Positions 46,401-60,146 of a DNA stretch of 64,000 bases are shown here, piece after piece. Position numbers and translations under genes: made by a program. The notes under the pieces were generated by a model. It was not told the origin of the DNA and did no database searches. It saw only the letters and a program-made list of their open reading frames with translations. This DNA comes from Limnomonas spitsbergensis. Taxonomy: Eukaryota > Chlorophyta > Chlorophyceae > Chlamydomonadales. Positions within the stretch are counted from its first letter, which is position 1. Every line of letters begins with the position of its first letter. The stretch spans positions 744,001 through 808,000 of the forward strand of contig JAYJMM010000021.1 of the NCBI GenBank assembly GCA_037349105.1. Reading direction: 5' to 3'.

Positions 46401-49400
46401 GCATGAACTGGCATGAACTGGCATGACTTTGCATGAACTGGCATGAACTGACATGACTTTGCATGAACTGGCATGAACTGGCATGAACTGACATGACTTT
46501 GCATGAACTGGCATGAACTGACATGACTTTGCATGAACTGGCATGAACTGGCATGACTTTGCATGAACTGGCATGAACTGGCATGACTTTGCATGCACTG
46601 GCATGAACTGGCATGACTTTGCATGAAATGGCATTAACTGACATGACTTTGCATGAACTGGCATGAACTGGCATGAACTGGCATGAACTGGCATGAACTG
46701 GCATGAACTGGCATGACTTTGCATGAACTGGCATGAACTGACATGACTTTGCATGAACTGGCATGAACTGGCATGACTTTGCATGAACTGGCATGAACTG
46801 ACATGAATTTGCATGAACTGGCATGAACTGGCATGAACTGGCATGAACTGGCAAGAACTGGCATGAACTGACATGAACTGGCATGAACTATCATGAACTG
46901 GCATGAACTGACATGAACTGGCATGAACTGGCATGAACTGGCATGAACTGGCATGAACCGGCATGAACTAGCATGACTTTGCATGAACTGGCATGAACTG
47001 GCATGAACTGGCATGAAATGGCATGAAATGGCATGAACTGACATGAACTGACATGACTTTGCATGAACTGGCATGAACTGGCATGACTTTGCATGAACTG
47101 GCATGAACTGGCATGAACTGGCATGACTTTGCATGAACTGGCATGAACTGGCATGAACTGGCATGAACTGGCATGACTTTGCATGAACTCACATGAACTG
47201 GCATGAACTGGCATGAACTGGCATGAACTGGCATGAACTGGCATGACTTTGCATGAACTGGCATGAACTGGCATGACTTTGCATGAACTGGCATGAACTG
47301 GCATGAACTGGCATGACTTTGCATGAACTGGCATGAACTGGCATGAACTGGCATGAACTGGCATGAACTGGCATGAACTGGCATGAACTGGCATGAACTG
47401 GCATGAACTGGCATGACTTTGCATGAACTGGCATGACTTTGCATGAACTGGCATGAACTGGCATGAACTGGCATGAACTGGCATGAACTGGCATGAACTG
47501 GCATGAACTGGCATGACTTTGCATGAACTGGCATGAACTGGCATGAACTGGCATGACTTTGCATGAACTGGCATGAACTGGCATGACTTTGCATGAACTG
47601 GCATGAACTGGCATGAACTGGCATGAACTGGCATGAACTGGCATGACTTTGCATGAACTGGCATGAACTGGCATGACTTTGCATGAACTGGCATGAACTG
47701 ACATGAACTGGCATGAACTGGCATGAACTGGCATGAACTGGCATGAACTGGCATGAACTGGCATGAACTGGCATGAACTGGCATGAACTGGCATGAACTG
47801 GCATGAACTGGCATGAACTGGCATGAACTGGCATGAACTGGCATGAACTGGCATGAACTGGCATGAACTGGCATGAACTGGCATGAACTGGCATGAACTG
47901 GCATGAACTGGCATGAACTGACATGACTTTGCATGAACTGGCATGAACTGACATGACTTTGCATGAACTGGCATGAACTGACATGACTTTGCATGAACTG
48001 GCATGAACTGACATGACTTTGCATGACTTTGCATGAACTGGCATGAACTGACATGACTTTGCATGAACTGGCATGAACTGGCATGAACTGACATGAACTG
48101 GCATGAACTGACATGAACTGACATGAACTGGCATGAACTGGCATGAACTGACATGAACTGACATGAACTGACATGAACTGGCATGAACTGGCATGAACTG
48201 ACATGACTTTGCATGAACTGGCATGAACTGGCTTGAACTGACATGACTTTGCATGAAGTGGCATGAACTGGCATGACTTTGCATGAACTGGCATGAACTG
48301 GCATGACTTTGCATGAACTGGCATGAACTGGCATGAACTGGCATGACTTTGCATGAACTGGCATGAACTGACATGACTTTGCATGAACTGGCATGAACTG
48401 GCATGAACTGACATGACTTTGCATGAACTGGCATGAACTGGCATGAACTGACATGACTTTGCATGAACTGGCATGAACTGACATGACTTTGCATGAACTG
48501 GCATGAACTGGCATGACTTTGCATGAACTGGCATGAACTGGCATGACTTTGCATGCACTGGCATGAACTGGCATGACTTTGCATGAACTGGCATGAACTG
48601 ACATGACTTTGCATGAACTGGCATGAACTGGCATGAACTGACATGACTTTGCATGAACTGGCATGAACTGGCATGAACTGACATGACTTTGCATGAACTG
48701 GCATGAACTGACATGACTTTGCATGAACTGGCATGAACTGGCATGACTTTGCATGAACTGGCATGAACTGGCATGACTTTGCATGCACTGGCATGAACTG
48801 GCATGAACTGACATGACTTTGCATGAACTGGCATGAACTGGCATGAACTGACATGACTTTGCATGAACTGGCATGAACTGACATGACTTTGCATGAACTG
48901 GCATGAACTGGCATGACTTTGCATGAACTGGCATGAACTGGCATGACTTTGCATGCACTGGCATGAACTGGCATGACTTTGCATGAAATGGCATTAACTG
49001 ACATGACTTTGCATGAACTGGCATGAACTGGCATGAACTGGCATGAACTGGCATGAACTGGCATGAAATGGCATGAAATGGCATGAACTGGCATGAACTG
49101 GCATGACTTTGCATGAACTGGCATGAACTGGCATGACTTTGCATGAACTGGCATGAACTGACATGACTTTGCATGAACTGGCATGAACTGGCATGAACTG
49201 ACATGACTTTGCATGAACTGGCATGAACTGGCATGAACTGACATGACTTTGCATGAACTGGCATGAACTGACATGACTTTGCATGAACTGGCATGAACTG
49301 GCATGACTTTGCATGAACTGGCATGAACTGGCATGACTTTGCATGCACTGGCATGAACTGGCATGACTTTGCATGAAATGGCATTAACTGACATGACTTT

Positions 49401-52400
49401 GCATGAACTGGCATGAACTGGCATGAACTGGCATGAACTGGCATGAACTGGCATGAACTGGCATGACTTTGCATGAACTGGCATGAACTGACATGACTTT
49501 GCATGAACTGGCATGAGCTGGCATGACTTTGCATGAACTGGCATGAACTGACATGAATTTGCATGAACTGGCATGAACTGGCATGAACTGGCATGAACTG
49601 GCATGAACTGGCATGAACTGGCATGAACTGGCATGAACTGGCATGACTTTGCATGAACTGGCATGAACTGGCATGACTTTGCATGAACTGGCATGAACTG
49701 ACATGACTTTGCATGAACTGGCATGAACTGGCATGACTTTGCATGAACTGGCATGAACTGGCATGACTTTGCATGCACTGGCATGAACTGGCATGACTTT
49801 GCATGAACTGGCATGAACTGACATGACTTTGCATGAACTGGCATGAACTGGCATGAACTGACATGACTTTGCATGAACTGGCATGAACTGGCATGAACTG
49901 ACATGACTTTGCATGAACTGGCATGAACTGACATGACTTTGCATGAACTGGCATGAACTGGCATGACTTTGCATGAACTGGCATGAACTGGCATGACTTT
50001 GCATGCACTGGCATGAACTGGCATGAACTGACATGACTTTGCATGAACTGGCATGAACTGGCATGAACTGACATGACTTTGCATGAACTGGCATGAACTG
50101 ACATGACTTTGCATGAACTGGCATGAACTGGCATGACTTTGCATGAACTGGCATGAACTGGCATGACTTTGCATGCACTGGCATGAACTGGCATGACTTT
50201 GCATGAAATGGCATTAACTGACATGACTTTGCATGAACTGGCATGAACTGGCATGAACTGGCATGAACTGGCATGAACTGGCATGAAATGGCATGAAATG
50301 GCATGAACTGGCATGAAATGGCATGACTTTGCATGAACTGGCATGAACTGGCATGACTTTGCATGAACTGGCATGAACTGACATGACTTTGCATGAACTG
50401 GCATGAACTGGCATGAACTGACATGACTTTGCATGAACTGGCATGAACTGGCATGAACTGACATGACTTTGCATGAACTGGCATGAACTGACATGACTTT
50501 GCATGAACTGGCATGAACTGGCATGACTTTGCATGAACTGGCATGAACTGGCATGACTTTGCATGCACTGGCATGAACTGGCATGACTTTGCATGAAATG
50601 GCATTAACTGACATGACTTTGCATGAACTGGCATGAACTGGCATGAACTGGCATGAACTGGCATGAACTGGCATGAACTGGCATGACTTTGCATGAACTG
50701 GCATGAACTGACATGACTTTGCATGAACTGGCATGAACTGGCATGACTTTGCATGAACTGGCATGAACTGACATGAATTTGCATGAACTGGCATGAACTG
50801 GCATGAACTGGCATGAACTGGCATGAACTGGCATGACTTTGCATGAACTGGCATGAACTGGCAAGAACTGGCATGAACTGACATGAACTGGCATGAACTA
50901 TCATGAACTGGCATGAACTGACATGAACTGGCATGAACTGGCATGAACTGACATGAACTGGCATGAACTGGCATGACTTTGCATGAACTGGCATGAACTG
51001 GCATGAACTGGCATGAACTGGCATGAACTGGCATGAACTGGCATGAAATGGCATGAAATGGCATGAACTGACATGAACTGACATGACTTTGCATGAACTG
51101 GCATGAACTGGCATGACTTTGCATGAACTCACATGAACTGGCATGAACTGGCATGAACTGGCATGAACTGGCATGAACTGGCATGACTTTGCATGAACTG
51201 GCATGAACTGGCATGACTTTGCATGAACTGGCATGAACTGGCATGAACTGGCATGACTTTGCATGAACTGGCATGAACTGGCATGAACTGGCATGAACTG
51301 GCATGAACTGGCATGAACTGGCATGACTTTGCATGAACTGGCATGACTTTGCATGAACTGGCATGAACTGGCATGAACTGGCATGAACTGGCATGAACTG
51401 GCATGAACTGGCATGACTTTGCATGAACTGGCATGAACTGGCATGAACTGGCATGACTTTGCATGAACTGGCATGAACTGGCATGACTTTGCATGAACTG
51501 GCATGAACTGGCATGAACTGGCATGAACTGGCATGACTTTGCATGAACTGGCATGAACTGGCATGACTTTGCATGAACTGGCATGAACTGACATGAACTG
51601 GCATGAACTGGCATGAACTGGCATGAACTGACATGAACTGGCATGAACTGACATGAACTGGCATGACTTTGCATGAACTGGCATGAACTGGCATGAACTG
51701 GCATGAACTGGCATGAACTGGCATGACTTTGCATGAACTGGCATGAACTGGCATGAACTGACATGACTTTGCATGAACTGGCATGACCTTCCCCTGCATC
51801 CCTCGCTTTATCCTGCTCCCCCAGGATGAGGACCCCGTGGCAGATTTCATCCTCAAGACCTGTCAGGACCGCAATCCATCCAGCTCAGCCATCATCAGAA
51901 ACCTGCTCGAGACAAACGAGTAGGTGTCCATGATTATGTCAGTGTGCACCAGAACACATTTGTGGGTACTGCGGCCACGGCTGGGCAAGTGGGGACTAGA
52001 ACCTTGGGTCTGGGCAGCAGGCACCTTGATACATCATGCCACCACGGTCGTAGGCCCTGATGTAACTGAATTGTAACTTAAAGGCTTGCAAATTAACTGT
52101 GACACAGGCTGAATCGTACCTGAAGTATGCCAAAATAAGAAGTGGTGGGTGTCACACTGACACTTACTGGAGATGGCGCTCTTGTGCGGCTTCTGGGCGG
52201 ATCTGTTTGCTGGAAAGGCATTAGGGAGTGGCCTGCGAGAGGTAGTGTGTGTGCAATAAGGGCATCAGCAAGCTGTGCGGAAGACTTTGCCGTTCTGTTA
52301 TAGTGTAGGAGTTGAGACAGACAGGTACCAATTCTACCTGTCACCCAGGGATGATGCCTTGGGAAGGGGCATCGAGGGACTAGTCCGACCCCCCATGTCA

Positions 52401-55400
52401 GGGGACTAGTCCGACCCCCCTAGTGACAGGCCCCTTGCCTTGGGCCATGAGGCGCTGCATGTCAGTGATTTGTTTGCTGCAGCCGCATCCCTGTGGGACA
52501 CTGCATGCAGATGTGACCCGCTGTGCTGTTGCCCTCAGTATGGGAGTGAGGCTGTACATCAGGGATTGCAGTGTAGCTTTGCAGCCTTTGGGTGGGCATC
52601 CATGGCTTGCAGCCTTTGGGTGGGCATACCGGGAATTATGGTGAGACTGCCAGCCTGGTCAAGTGCCTCTGCCTCAGGAGTGGTTCAGAAAGGAATACAG
52701 AAAATTACGAGCCACCGGGGTGTGAGGGTTGAGAAACCAGTAAGGCATGGGCCGAGGCTGCGTCCGTGCCGTTACCATGGGGGTAGCTTAATCATTACAA
52801 CAAGTCAGCTGGTCACTTGACCCTCCTGCAATATGTCCCGTCAGGCTAGCAAACGCACTCCACCGCGCTGATCGTCTGACCCACACTTTACATTTCAGAG
52901 CAATGAGCGAGCCTTGCCTTCAGCCCTGCCCCTGCATGCCCTTACGACTTCAGCCCCTTCATGTCCCTACTTGTTCAGTCCTGCCCCTGGTCTGCATGTC
53001 CTGCGGCGCACTGCACCATTTCAAGCAGGCACACACATGCAACTCACCAGATTGTATTGGATTGGACAGGCACACCGAGTCTTTTGAGCTTCCGGCCATC
53101 GCCTTGGCCGTTGAGAGATTGGCAGTCAACTGCAACGATGACGAGCTGCTGATGGCACTGATCACCGCTACCTCGCATGACATGTCTTTCAAGGCCTTGT
53201 CGGTGCGTGCTTGGGCTTGGGATCTTTGAGGCCTTCTTGGTACGAGCTTGGGCTGTTCTTAACTAAAATAGCTGTTTGAGGCCTTGTCGGTGTGAGCTTG
53301 GGCTGTTCTTAACCATAATAGCTGTTTGAGGCCTTGTTGGTGTGAGCTTGAGCTGTTCTTACAAGGCCGAGTTGGAACGTGTTGCTTGGGCTGTTTGAGC
53401 GTTTGGTCTGTCCTGAAGTTGCCCAGTGTTGGTGAACCTGACCAAGGCAACCTCATGAGACAAGCCTGTCGAGGCCCTCTCGGTGTGTGTTGCTTGGGCT
53501 GTCCGTGGAGCTCCTCCAGGTGAAGGGTGGCTTGCAACTGTTGCAACTGTTGCAACTGTTGCAACTGTTGCAACTGTCGCAAGGACCTATCGGTATGTGT
53601 TGCCAGGGCTGTTTGGTCTATCCATGGAGCTTAGGGGTGACGAGCCTCGGGTCACTCACAAGGTCCATTTGACGACTCGTACCCTCGGGAGATCGGGAGC
53701 TGCTGGTTCAAATCACGAGGTTAACAGCGCAAGCTTCAAAGCGCTGAGTTTTCTAGGGTGCTTCAGATACAATGCTGCTACTTCATGGCTGATACATTGG
53801 GGGGCCTGGCGCAGTAAGCCCTGCTGCTTGGCCACCGGCCATTGGCCCAGTGGTGGCTGATCAGCAGCCTGCCAAAGGTGGCCTGGTGCCCCAACAATAA
53901 ACAAGCCACGTTTCTTTGCTTGTGTGGTCTGTCCGTCCTGGCTGGCAAGGATCCCTGCCGCTGCCTGCATGTTTCAGGGCATTCCCAACTGCAGTGTCAG
54001 ATGAGTACAGGATACGAACAAATTGTTTACGTTTGGGACCCAGCATGATCCTGCAGGCCTGTTACTGGCCACCTTCCTCACACCGAAAGTTTCGGTTCCG
54101 CATGTGCGCGCCATGCGCTCGCCACGAAGCCGCTGCACGCAGCCGTGTTTGCCAGCCTGTGCACTTTGAGAGGCAGGATGTCGAATGACAAGGGTATATG
54201 AGGGTTTTGAAAGCTTGGGGTCAGGGCAGAGGCCCGAGACATGGTGGCTGTGTGAAGAGGAGTGGTACAATTAGTCTGAGAAGTGTGAAAAGAGTGGCTG
54301 AATGAATGATGCGGCCCATGCTGGCAGTTCCTGATGCATGCGTGGAGTATGAAGCTGCTCAAGAGAGGGGACGAAGAGACTGTTGGAAACTCCGGCCGCA
54401 CCTATGGGAAGGAGGACATCGAGAAGTTCCTGGTAGATTACATTCAGGAGAAGCGGAACCCGATGTCCGTGGCCTCAGCTATCCTGAGGTAAGGGGGAGG
54501 GGAGGGGACGCATGACACAACCTCTTTCCCTTCGGATTGGGAGGCATGATTTGCATTTTACATTGGTTGGCATGATTTGCATTTATGGATGTTTTGGAGT
54601 CCTGTGGAGCAGCAGATTTCATGCATGGAACAGGTGTCCGCAAACCGGTTTGAGCCCTCACAAGCTAAGACAGAGAGCGATGTATCAGGCAGTGCCCCCC
54701 CTGGGCTTCCGACCTGCAAACAGCCACGATTGCGTACCTGCAGAATTTGCTGCTTCCGATGATGGCCTGGCAGGCCTCCCGGTTGCCACGCTGCGACGTA
54801 GGTATGATACATGCTCTTTGCAGTGGGAAGGGGAGTCAGGAACATCCTTTCCACTGCACCCAGATGGGACAATATGGGATGCAGTGGAAATGGTTTCAAG
54901 TGAGCTTAATGGGCCGGTACTGGAACGCCAAAACAAGTAGTTCAAATACAGAAGCGCAACGTCAGGCAGGCTGAAGACGTGGGCATGTGAATCAGAGTGT
55001 CTTTTACTTTGTGACTTTGGGGGGACTGCTGTGCCGCAGGATCCTCAGTCTGAATGGTTGAGGGGTGGGGGCTCATGCATCCAAATGGCGGGTGGCCTTC
55101 ATCGTGGTCCTAAAGCTTGGCTAAGGCTCTGACCCATGTCCTATGCTGACCCTTCAGACCTTGTGCCTCCAATCATATGAAACACACATCCAAATCACCG
55201 TAATCAAGAAAACGAATTCAGAGTGTGTCATAGCTCTGCGCTCGTGAACCCTAAGAACTGTTAACCATAAACCCCATACCCTAAAAACTGTCACCCCCAA
55301 GCCCTTAACCCTGTACCCTAAGCACCCTGAAACCTGCGCCTTCAGGGCGATCGACGAGGAGATCTTGGTCCACGACGACGCCGCGCGGCCGCTGCGTGCC

Positions 55401-58400
55401 TGCCAGGAGCGCTTCCATTCCTTCATTCAGCATATGCTGGACCAGCTTCTGGAGCTGTGGACCCGGAGCAAGCTGCAGCTCACGGGGCTGCACATGATCC
55501 TGACGCCGACGGAGCACCCGAGCACGGTCAACGAAGTCAGCCCGATAGCGGTGGGGATCAGTTCAGGGGCGCCCGTGGGTGCGCACTGTGCAGCAGTGCG
55601 ACAGTGTCGCTTTATTGTCGCTTCTGGTACACTTCAGCTACAGCACACTTTATGGCTCTCGGCACAGCTACACTTTTATAACTTTCAGCACAGCTACATT
55701 TTTACAGCTTCAGTACAGTGGATGGCTCTCAGGGCTTAGCACAGCAAGAGAGCTCTCCGGGGTGCTTTGCTTGCATGCGCTTCTGCCCGTGTGAGGCCTT
55801 GAGATCCAACACTTGCAAAGCACAGGTCTAAGCTCCTGACAAGGGCTGAAGCAGCTGACAAGCCATGCACAATTTTTGTGCCCAATCAGAGACCCTGCCG
55901 AAGCTTGTTTCCTCCCTCACATGGAATTGGCCTTCTGCTGTTCCTGTACTTGGTGATGAAATGAACCGCCTTCTTATTACGCTCGGCCACCCTCCCAATG
56001 AGCAGATCGCGTTCAAGAGCTACGACCTCGTCTTCATGAACCATGAGCTGCTTCTGATGTTCACTAACAGGAGCTGGTTGGGTCGCCACTACCTGGCGCT
56101 CACGAGCTGCGAGGATGAGCGGTCTATCAGCATGCGCAACCCGCTCTTCTTCTACAGGTCTATAAAATCTCATGAAAATGTTTTGAATTAAGAGCAACCA
56201 AACGAACAAAATGATATTTGACTTCTTTGTATAAGTTTTTCAGACACGAAATTTCTAGGTTTTCACAGCCGGGTTGATCACTCTGTGGCCCAGGCAAGTG
56301 GGGCTGCTTGTAATTATATCACAACCCTGCACCCTTGACTCTTGAATCTTGACCTTCAGAGAGAGTGAACAGGGTACTTATGATCTTGGGCTTTGAAGAT
56401 GGTCCTGAACCTGCATACGTCCACCCTCATTTTGTCATATAATCATATTATCATGAGATATGCTTGTGTCCACCCTCATATCATCAATAATAATCATATT
56501 ATCATACTACCCGTTTGTGCCCAGGGTCCTCAAGATCATGGGCTTTGAAGGTGGCCCGCTGTTCATGGTCATGAAGTATGGCATGGGCGTGTGGCACTGC
56601 TACACGCTGTGCTCCAGCGCGTTCCACAACTCGCCCAGGGGGAGGTGAGGCAGCAGGGGTGCAATCAGGCTCTGGACAAATGCCAGGGGACCTCTAGTTG
56701 CGCTCTGAGATTCTGTGGCATTGCTGTACCCGGTGCTGCTTTGCATTCCACAACTCAACCAGGGGGAGGTGAGTTAGCAGGGTTGCAATCAGGCTCTGCG
56801 CACATCCACACGCCTACTAAACCGCGTGTGTCCTCCTTACTTGCCCCACTTCATCCCCGTGAGCAACCTGTGTCCTCCTTCCTTCCCCTTCCCCCCGGCT
56901 GAGCAGCCTGTACGCCTCTTGTTTGCCATTCACCCCATCACCCTGATCAGTCCGTGGCCCCTTACTCCCCCCCTTCCTCCTCCCCCCCTGAGCAGCCCAT
57001 GGCCCTCTTGTATGCCCTCCAGCCCCTCCACCCCATCTGACACAGGAGCTGCCCTGTTACACTATCACGGATCAGCCTGGTGCCCCCTTCCACCCTCCCC
57101 CCTGAGCAGGTGGCTGATGCAGTTCCTGTGTGAGGGGGGCTTCCTCGCGGTCTACCAACTCATGGTAGGCAGCAGGTCACAAATGCAACTAGCATGCCAC
57201 AAATGCATCGATCATGTCCCTCATACAACAAGCATGTCACAACTTCAACAAGCATGCCACAAATGCATAGAGCATGTCCTTCATACATCAAGCATGTCAC
57301 AAATGCAACAAGCATGTTAAGAATGCTACAAGCAGGTCACAGATGCATGACCTAAGTACATGGAGCACGTCTTAAATGCAACACCGCCACATCTGTTTAT
57401 GCGTTTAAGTCCTCCCGCTCACCTCTTATGGACCAGGGTGATGCAATGGTGATGGTGGAGATTGTAGAGATAGTGGTTTGTCTTTTGTCCCTGACATTAT
57501 GCAGACCTGAATTGAAGGTCTTCTCAACAGTCTGGATTTCCTCTGCCATACTGAATAGAGTATATATGGTTCTGTATGCTGTCCTGACTTTCTCCGTGGT
57601 CCTTATGGATCATTTCCACGGCCATTTCACGGCCATTTCTGATTTCCTTAGCAATCCTGAATGGACAGGTTGCCATGCAGTTCGAATTTCCGCTGCAACA
57701 CTGAATTGATTACCCTCCTATGCCTCAATTATTTTCTCGCACGGCTCAAGCTGCAATGACTATTTATCCCGCGCATTTTGCAGCCCTGGATTTATTCTAC
57801 TGTTGCTTTCCCCACATCAGTGCTACACGCCTGATATTTCCCTGCAGTCCTTATCAGTGATATTCCTGTCCTTCATGCATGGTTGTGTGAACCCTGTCTC
57901 AACCACAGCGGCAGCTTGCTTGAATGCCATGCAGCCTAAACGTTTGTGTCCCTCTGCGGTACAGATCTTGTACCTTTTAAACTCTTCAGAAAGTGTATCA
58001 TCCTTGTTTTCTAGCCTTCCAGCTGTAGCTTGCTTGAATGCCACTCAACGCCCCTCCGTGGTACAGATCCTGTACCCTTTCGAGTCCTACAGCAAGGCCA
58101 ACATTCTGATCTTCCTTGCCTTCAACGTGGGGAACTTTGCCGACATGGTGAGAGGAGAAGGGTGCTTAATGTTTAGGTTCCAGGGCTTAGGGTGAAGGGT
58201 TCAGCTACATTCAAACGGGTGGCTTCCTTTATCCGCGCCCCAGTGCATGCTATATTTCAATTTTTGTAATCGCTTGTGACCTTTGTGATAGGAAGACACC
58301 CCCAGTTTCTCGCCTTCAACGTTGGAATGTTTGCATGGCGAGATGGGATGGCCACACTTTGAGGTGGCATATGCATGCCCATTGAGCCTGCCTTCCACAT

Positions 58401-60060
58401 ATTTTGATTAAATCGCACGCGCCCATGTGGGCCGAAGCATCCCACCTCTCGGCCTCACCTGCCTCTTGGAGGCCATATCCGTTGCATTTTACAGGTATTT
58501 GCAAATCCGTTGAATTTTACTTTCATATCTGTTGCACATTATTTGCAGACATGATCATGGCCTGTTAGACAGCCTGTAAGAGATCTCCACACGCTGGATT
58601 TGTCGTTCGTAGGGCCTGTATTGCCATACCACTGATCTCACTATTGCTGGCCGGAGAGAGCAGGAAATTTTGAAATGTGGAGGCATGCAGTGGTGTCTCA
58701 CCTTGTGAGACCGGAAACAGCCCCTCATGGGTAGATAAAAAATCTGGTTGTCAGTTGCGCATTAAGGAGACAAGGTGGAGAGGTCTGAACCCCAAGCTGG
58801 CGCAAGCATGCTGACTGGACCTGCCTTTCGTTAGTGTACAGTCTCCGTTTATTTGTGGGTGCTCCAGCAACAATTCGGCTATTCCTTGCTGATCTAGGCA
58901 CCCTAAAGCATGTGGCTGTGGGGACCTGGAGCAGCAAGCGCTGTTGCTTGGGCCGCTGTGCGTAGCTCAGCCAAGGTTTGGTCCCCATTGGATAAGTGGT
59001 GACTGCGAATTGGACTGCCAAAGATAGTCTTTTGCCCTCCAAAATAAACGCAGGCTCCTGCAAGCTCCCCCCCTGCGCATCCTTGCCATCACGCGTGTCT
59101 TCTTCCCCCTGCAGGCTCGCTTTATCTACCACAAGTATGGGAGCCTGTCGCACATTGTCGAGTAAGCACAGCATGGACTTGGGGTTGAGAGTTTATGTCC
59201 TGGGATTTTTGGGGTCTGGGTTGGGGTCTGGGTTTTGAGGGCCACCGTTGCATCGTCCGCGGGTCAGGGAACCTGTCGTACATTTTAGAATAAGCACAGT
59301 ATGGACTTTGGGCTAAAATTGTGGAGGTTAATGGTGTAAGGACTTTAGGGCCACCATTCATCGTCGTTCGTACATTGTCGCAATGTCGAGTGAGCATAGC
59401 ATGGACTTGAGGCCCAAGTTTCAGGTCCTGGGTTTGTAGGGTCACAGTTCATCATCCACAAGTAGCGGTTCCGGTCACAGTCGTCTACTCGTTACTGGAA
59501 GAGCTGCTACCTCAAGGGGAAATCCCCTGCATCAATATAATTTAGCCTTAATCTCATTGGAAGATGTCTTCCCTCAATGGAGGAGCCCCCGCCACAAAAA
59601 CAGATAGCTTTTCCCAGGCCATTTCTCAATGGAAATGTCTCCTCTCTATGGAAAAGCTCCTCCCTTTTATGCATCTGTTGATGTGCCCTTAAGCGCGCTC
59701 CCCTTGTGTTCCTCAGGTACGCTGCAAGTGACTCCTGGTACACCATCAACCTCATCACCAACATGTACCTGCTGGTGCTGTCACTGCTCAACGCAGTCAA
59801 CGCCTGGAGCCCGGTAAGTGCCTGCCTACCTACCTACCTACCTACCTACCTACCTACCTACCTACCTACCTACCTACCTACCTACCTACCTACCTACCTA
59901 CCTACCTACCTGCCTACTTACCTTCCTACCTGCCTGCCTACTTGCCTACCTCCCTGCCTACCTGCCTATCTGCCTGCCAGCCTGCCTACCTACCTGCCTA
60001 CCTACCTACCTGCCTACCTACCTACCTACCTACCTACCTACCTACCTGCCTGCCTACCTA

Positions 60061-60091
<31 letters not shown>

Positions 60092-60108
60092 ACGTACCCA
60101 CCTGCCTA

Positions 60109-60146
<38 letters not shown>

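Noticed and set aside
37137..51789. CRISPR array
   Set aside because: Units are 10 bp, contiguous and without unique spacers, in a eukaryotic intron.
37137..51789. Centromeric satellite
   Set aside because: The array is inside an intron of a gene whose exon phases match on both sides. A 10-bp unit is far below usual centromeric monomer sizes. Not excluded by experiment, but unsupported.
37097..51856. Very long antisense open frames (up to about 1,800 codons) as genes
   Set aside because: They are a consequence of a stop-free 10-bp unit on that strand, show only one ten-residue cycle, and lie inside an intron of a well-supported gene.
53700..53725. tRNA gene suggested by ggttcaaatcacgagg
   Set aside because: A B-box-like word alone, with no matching acceptor stem or A-box at proper spacing.
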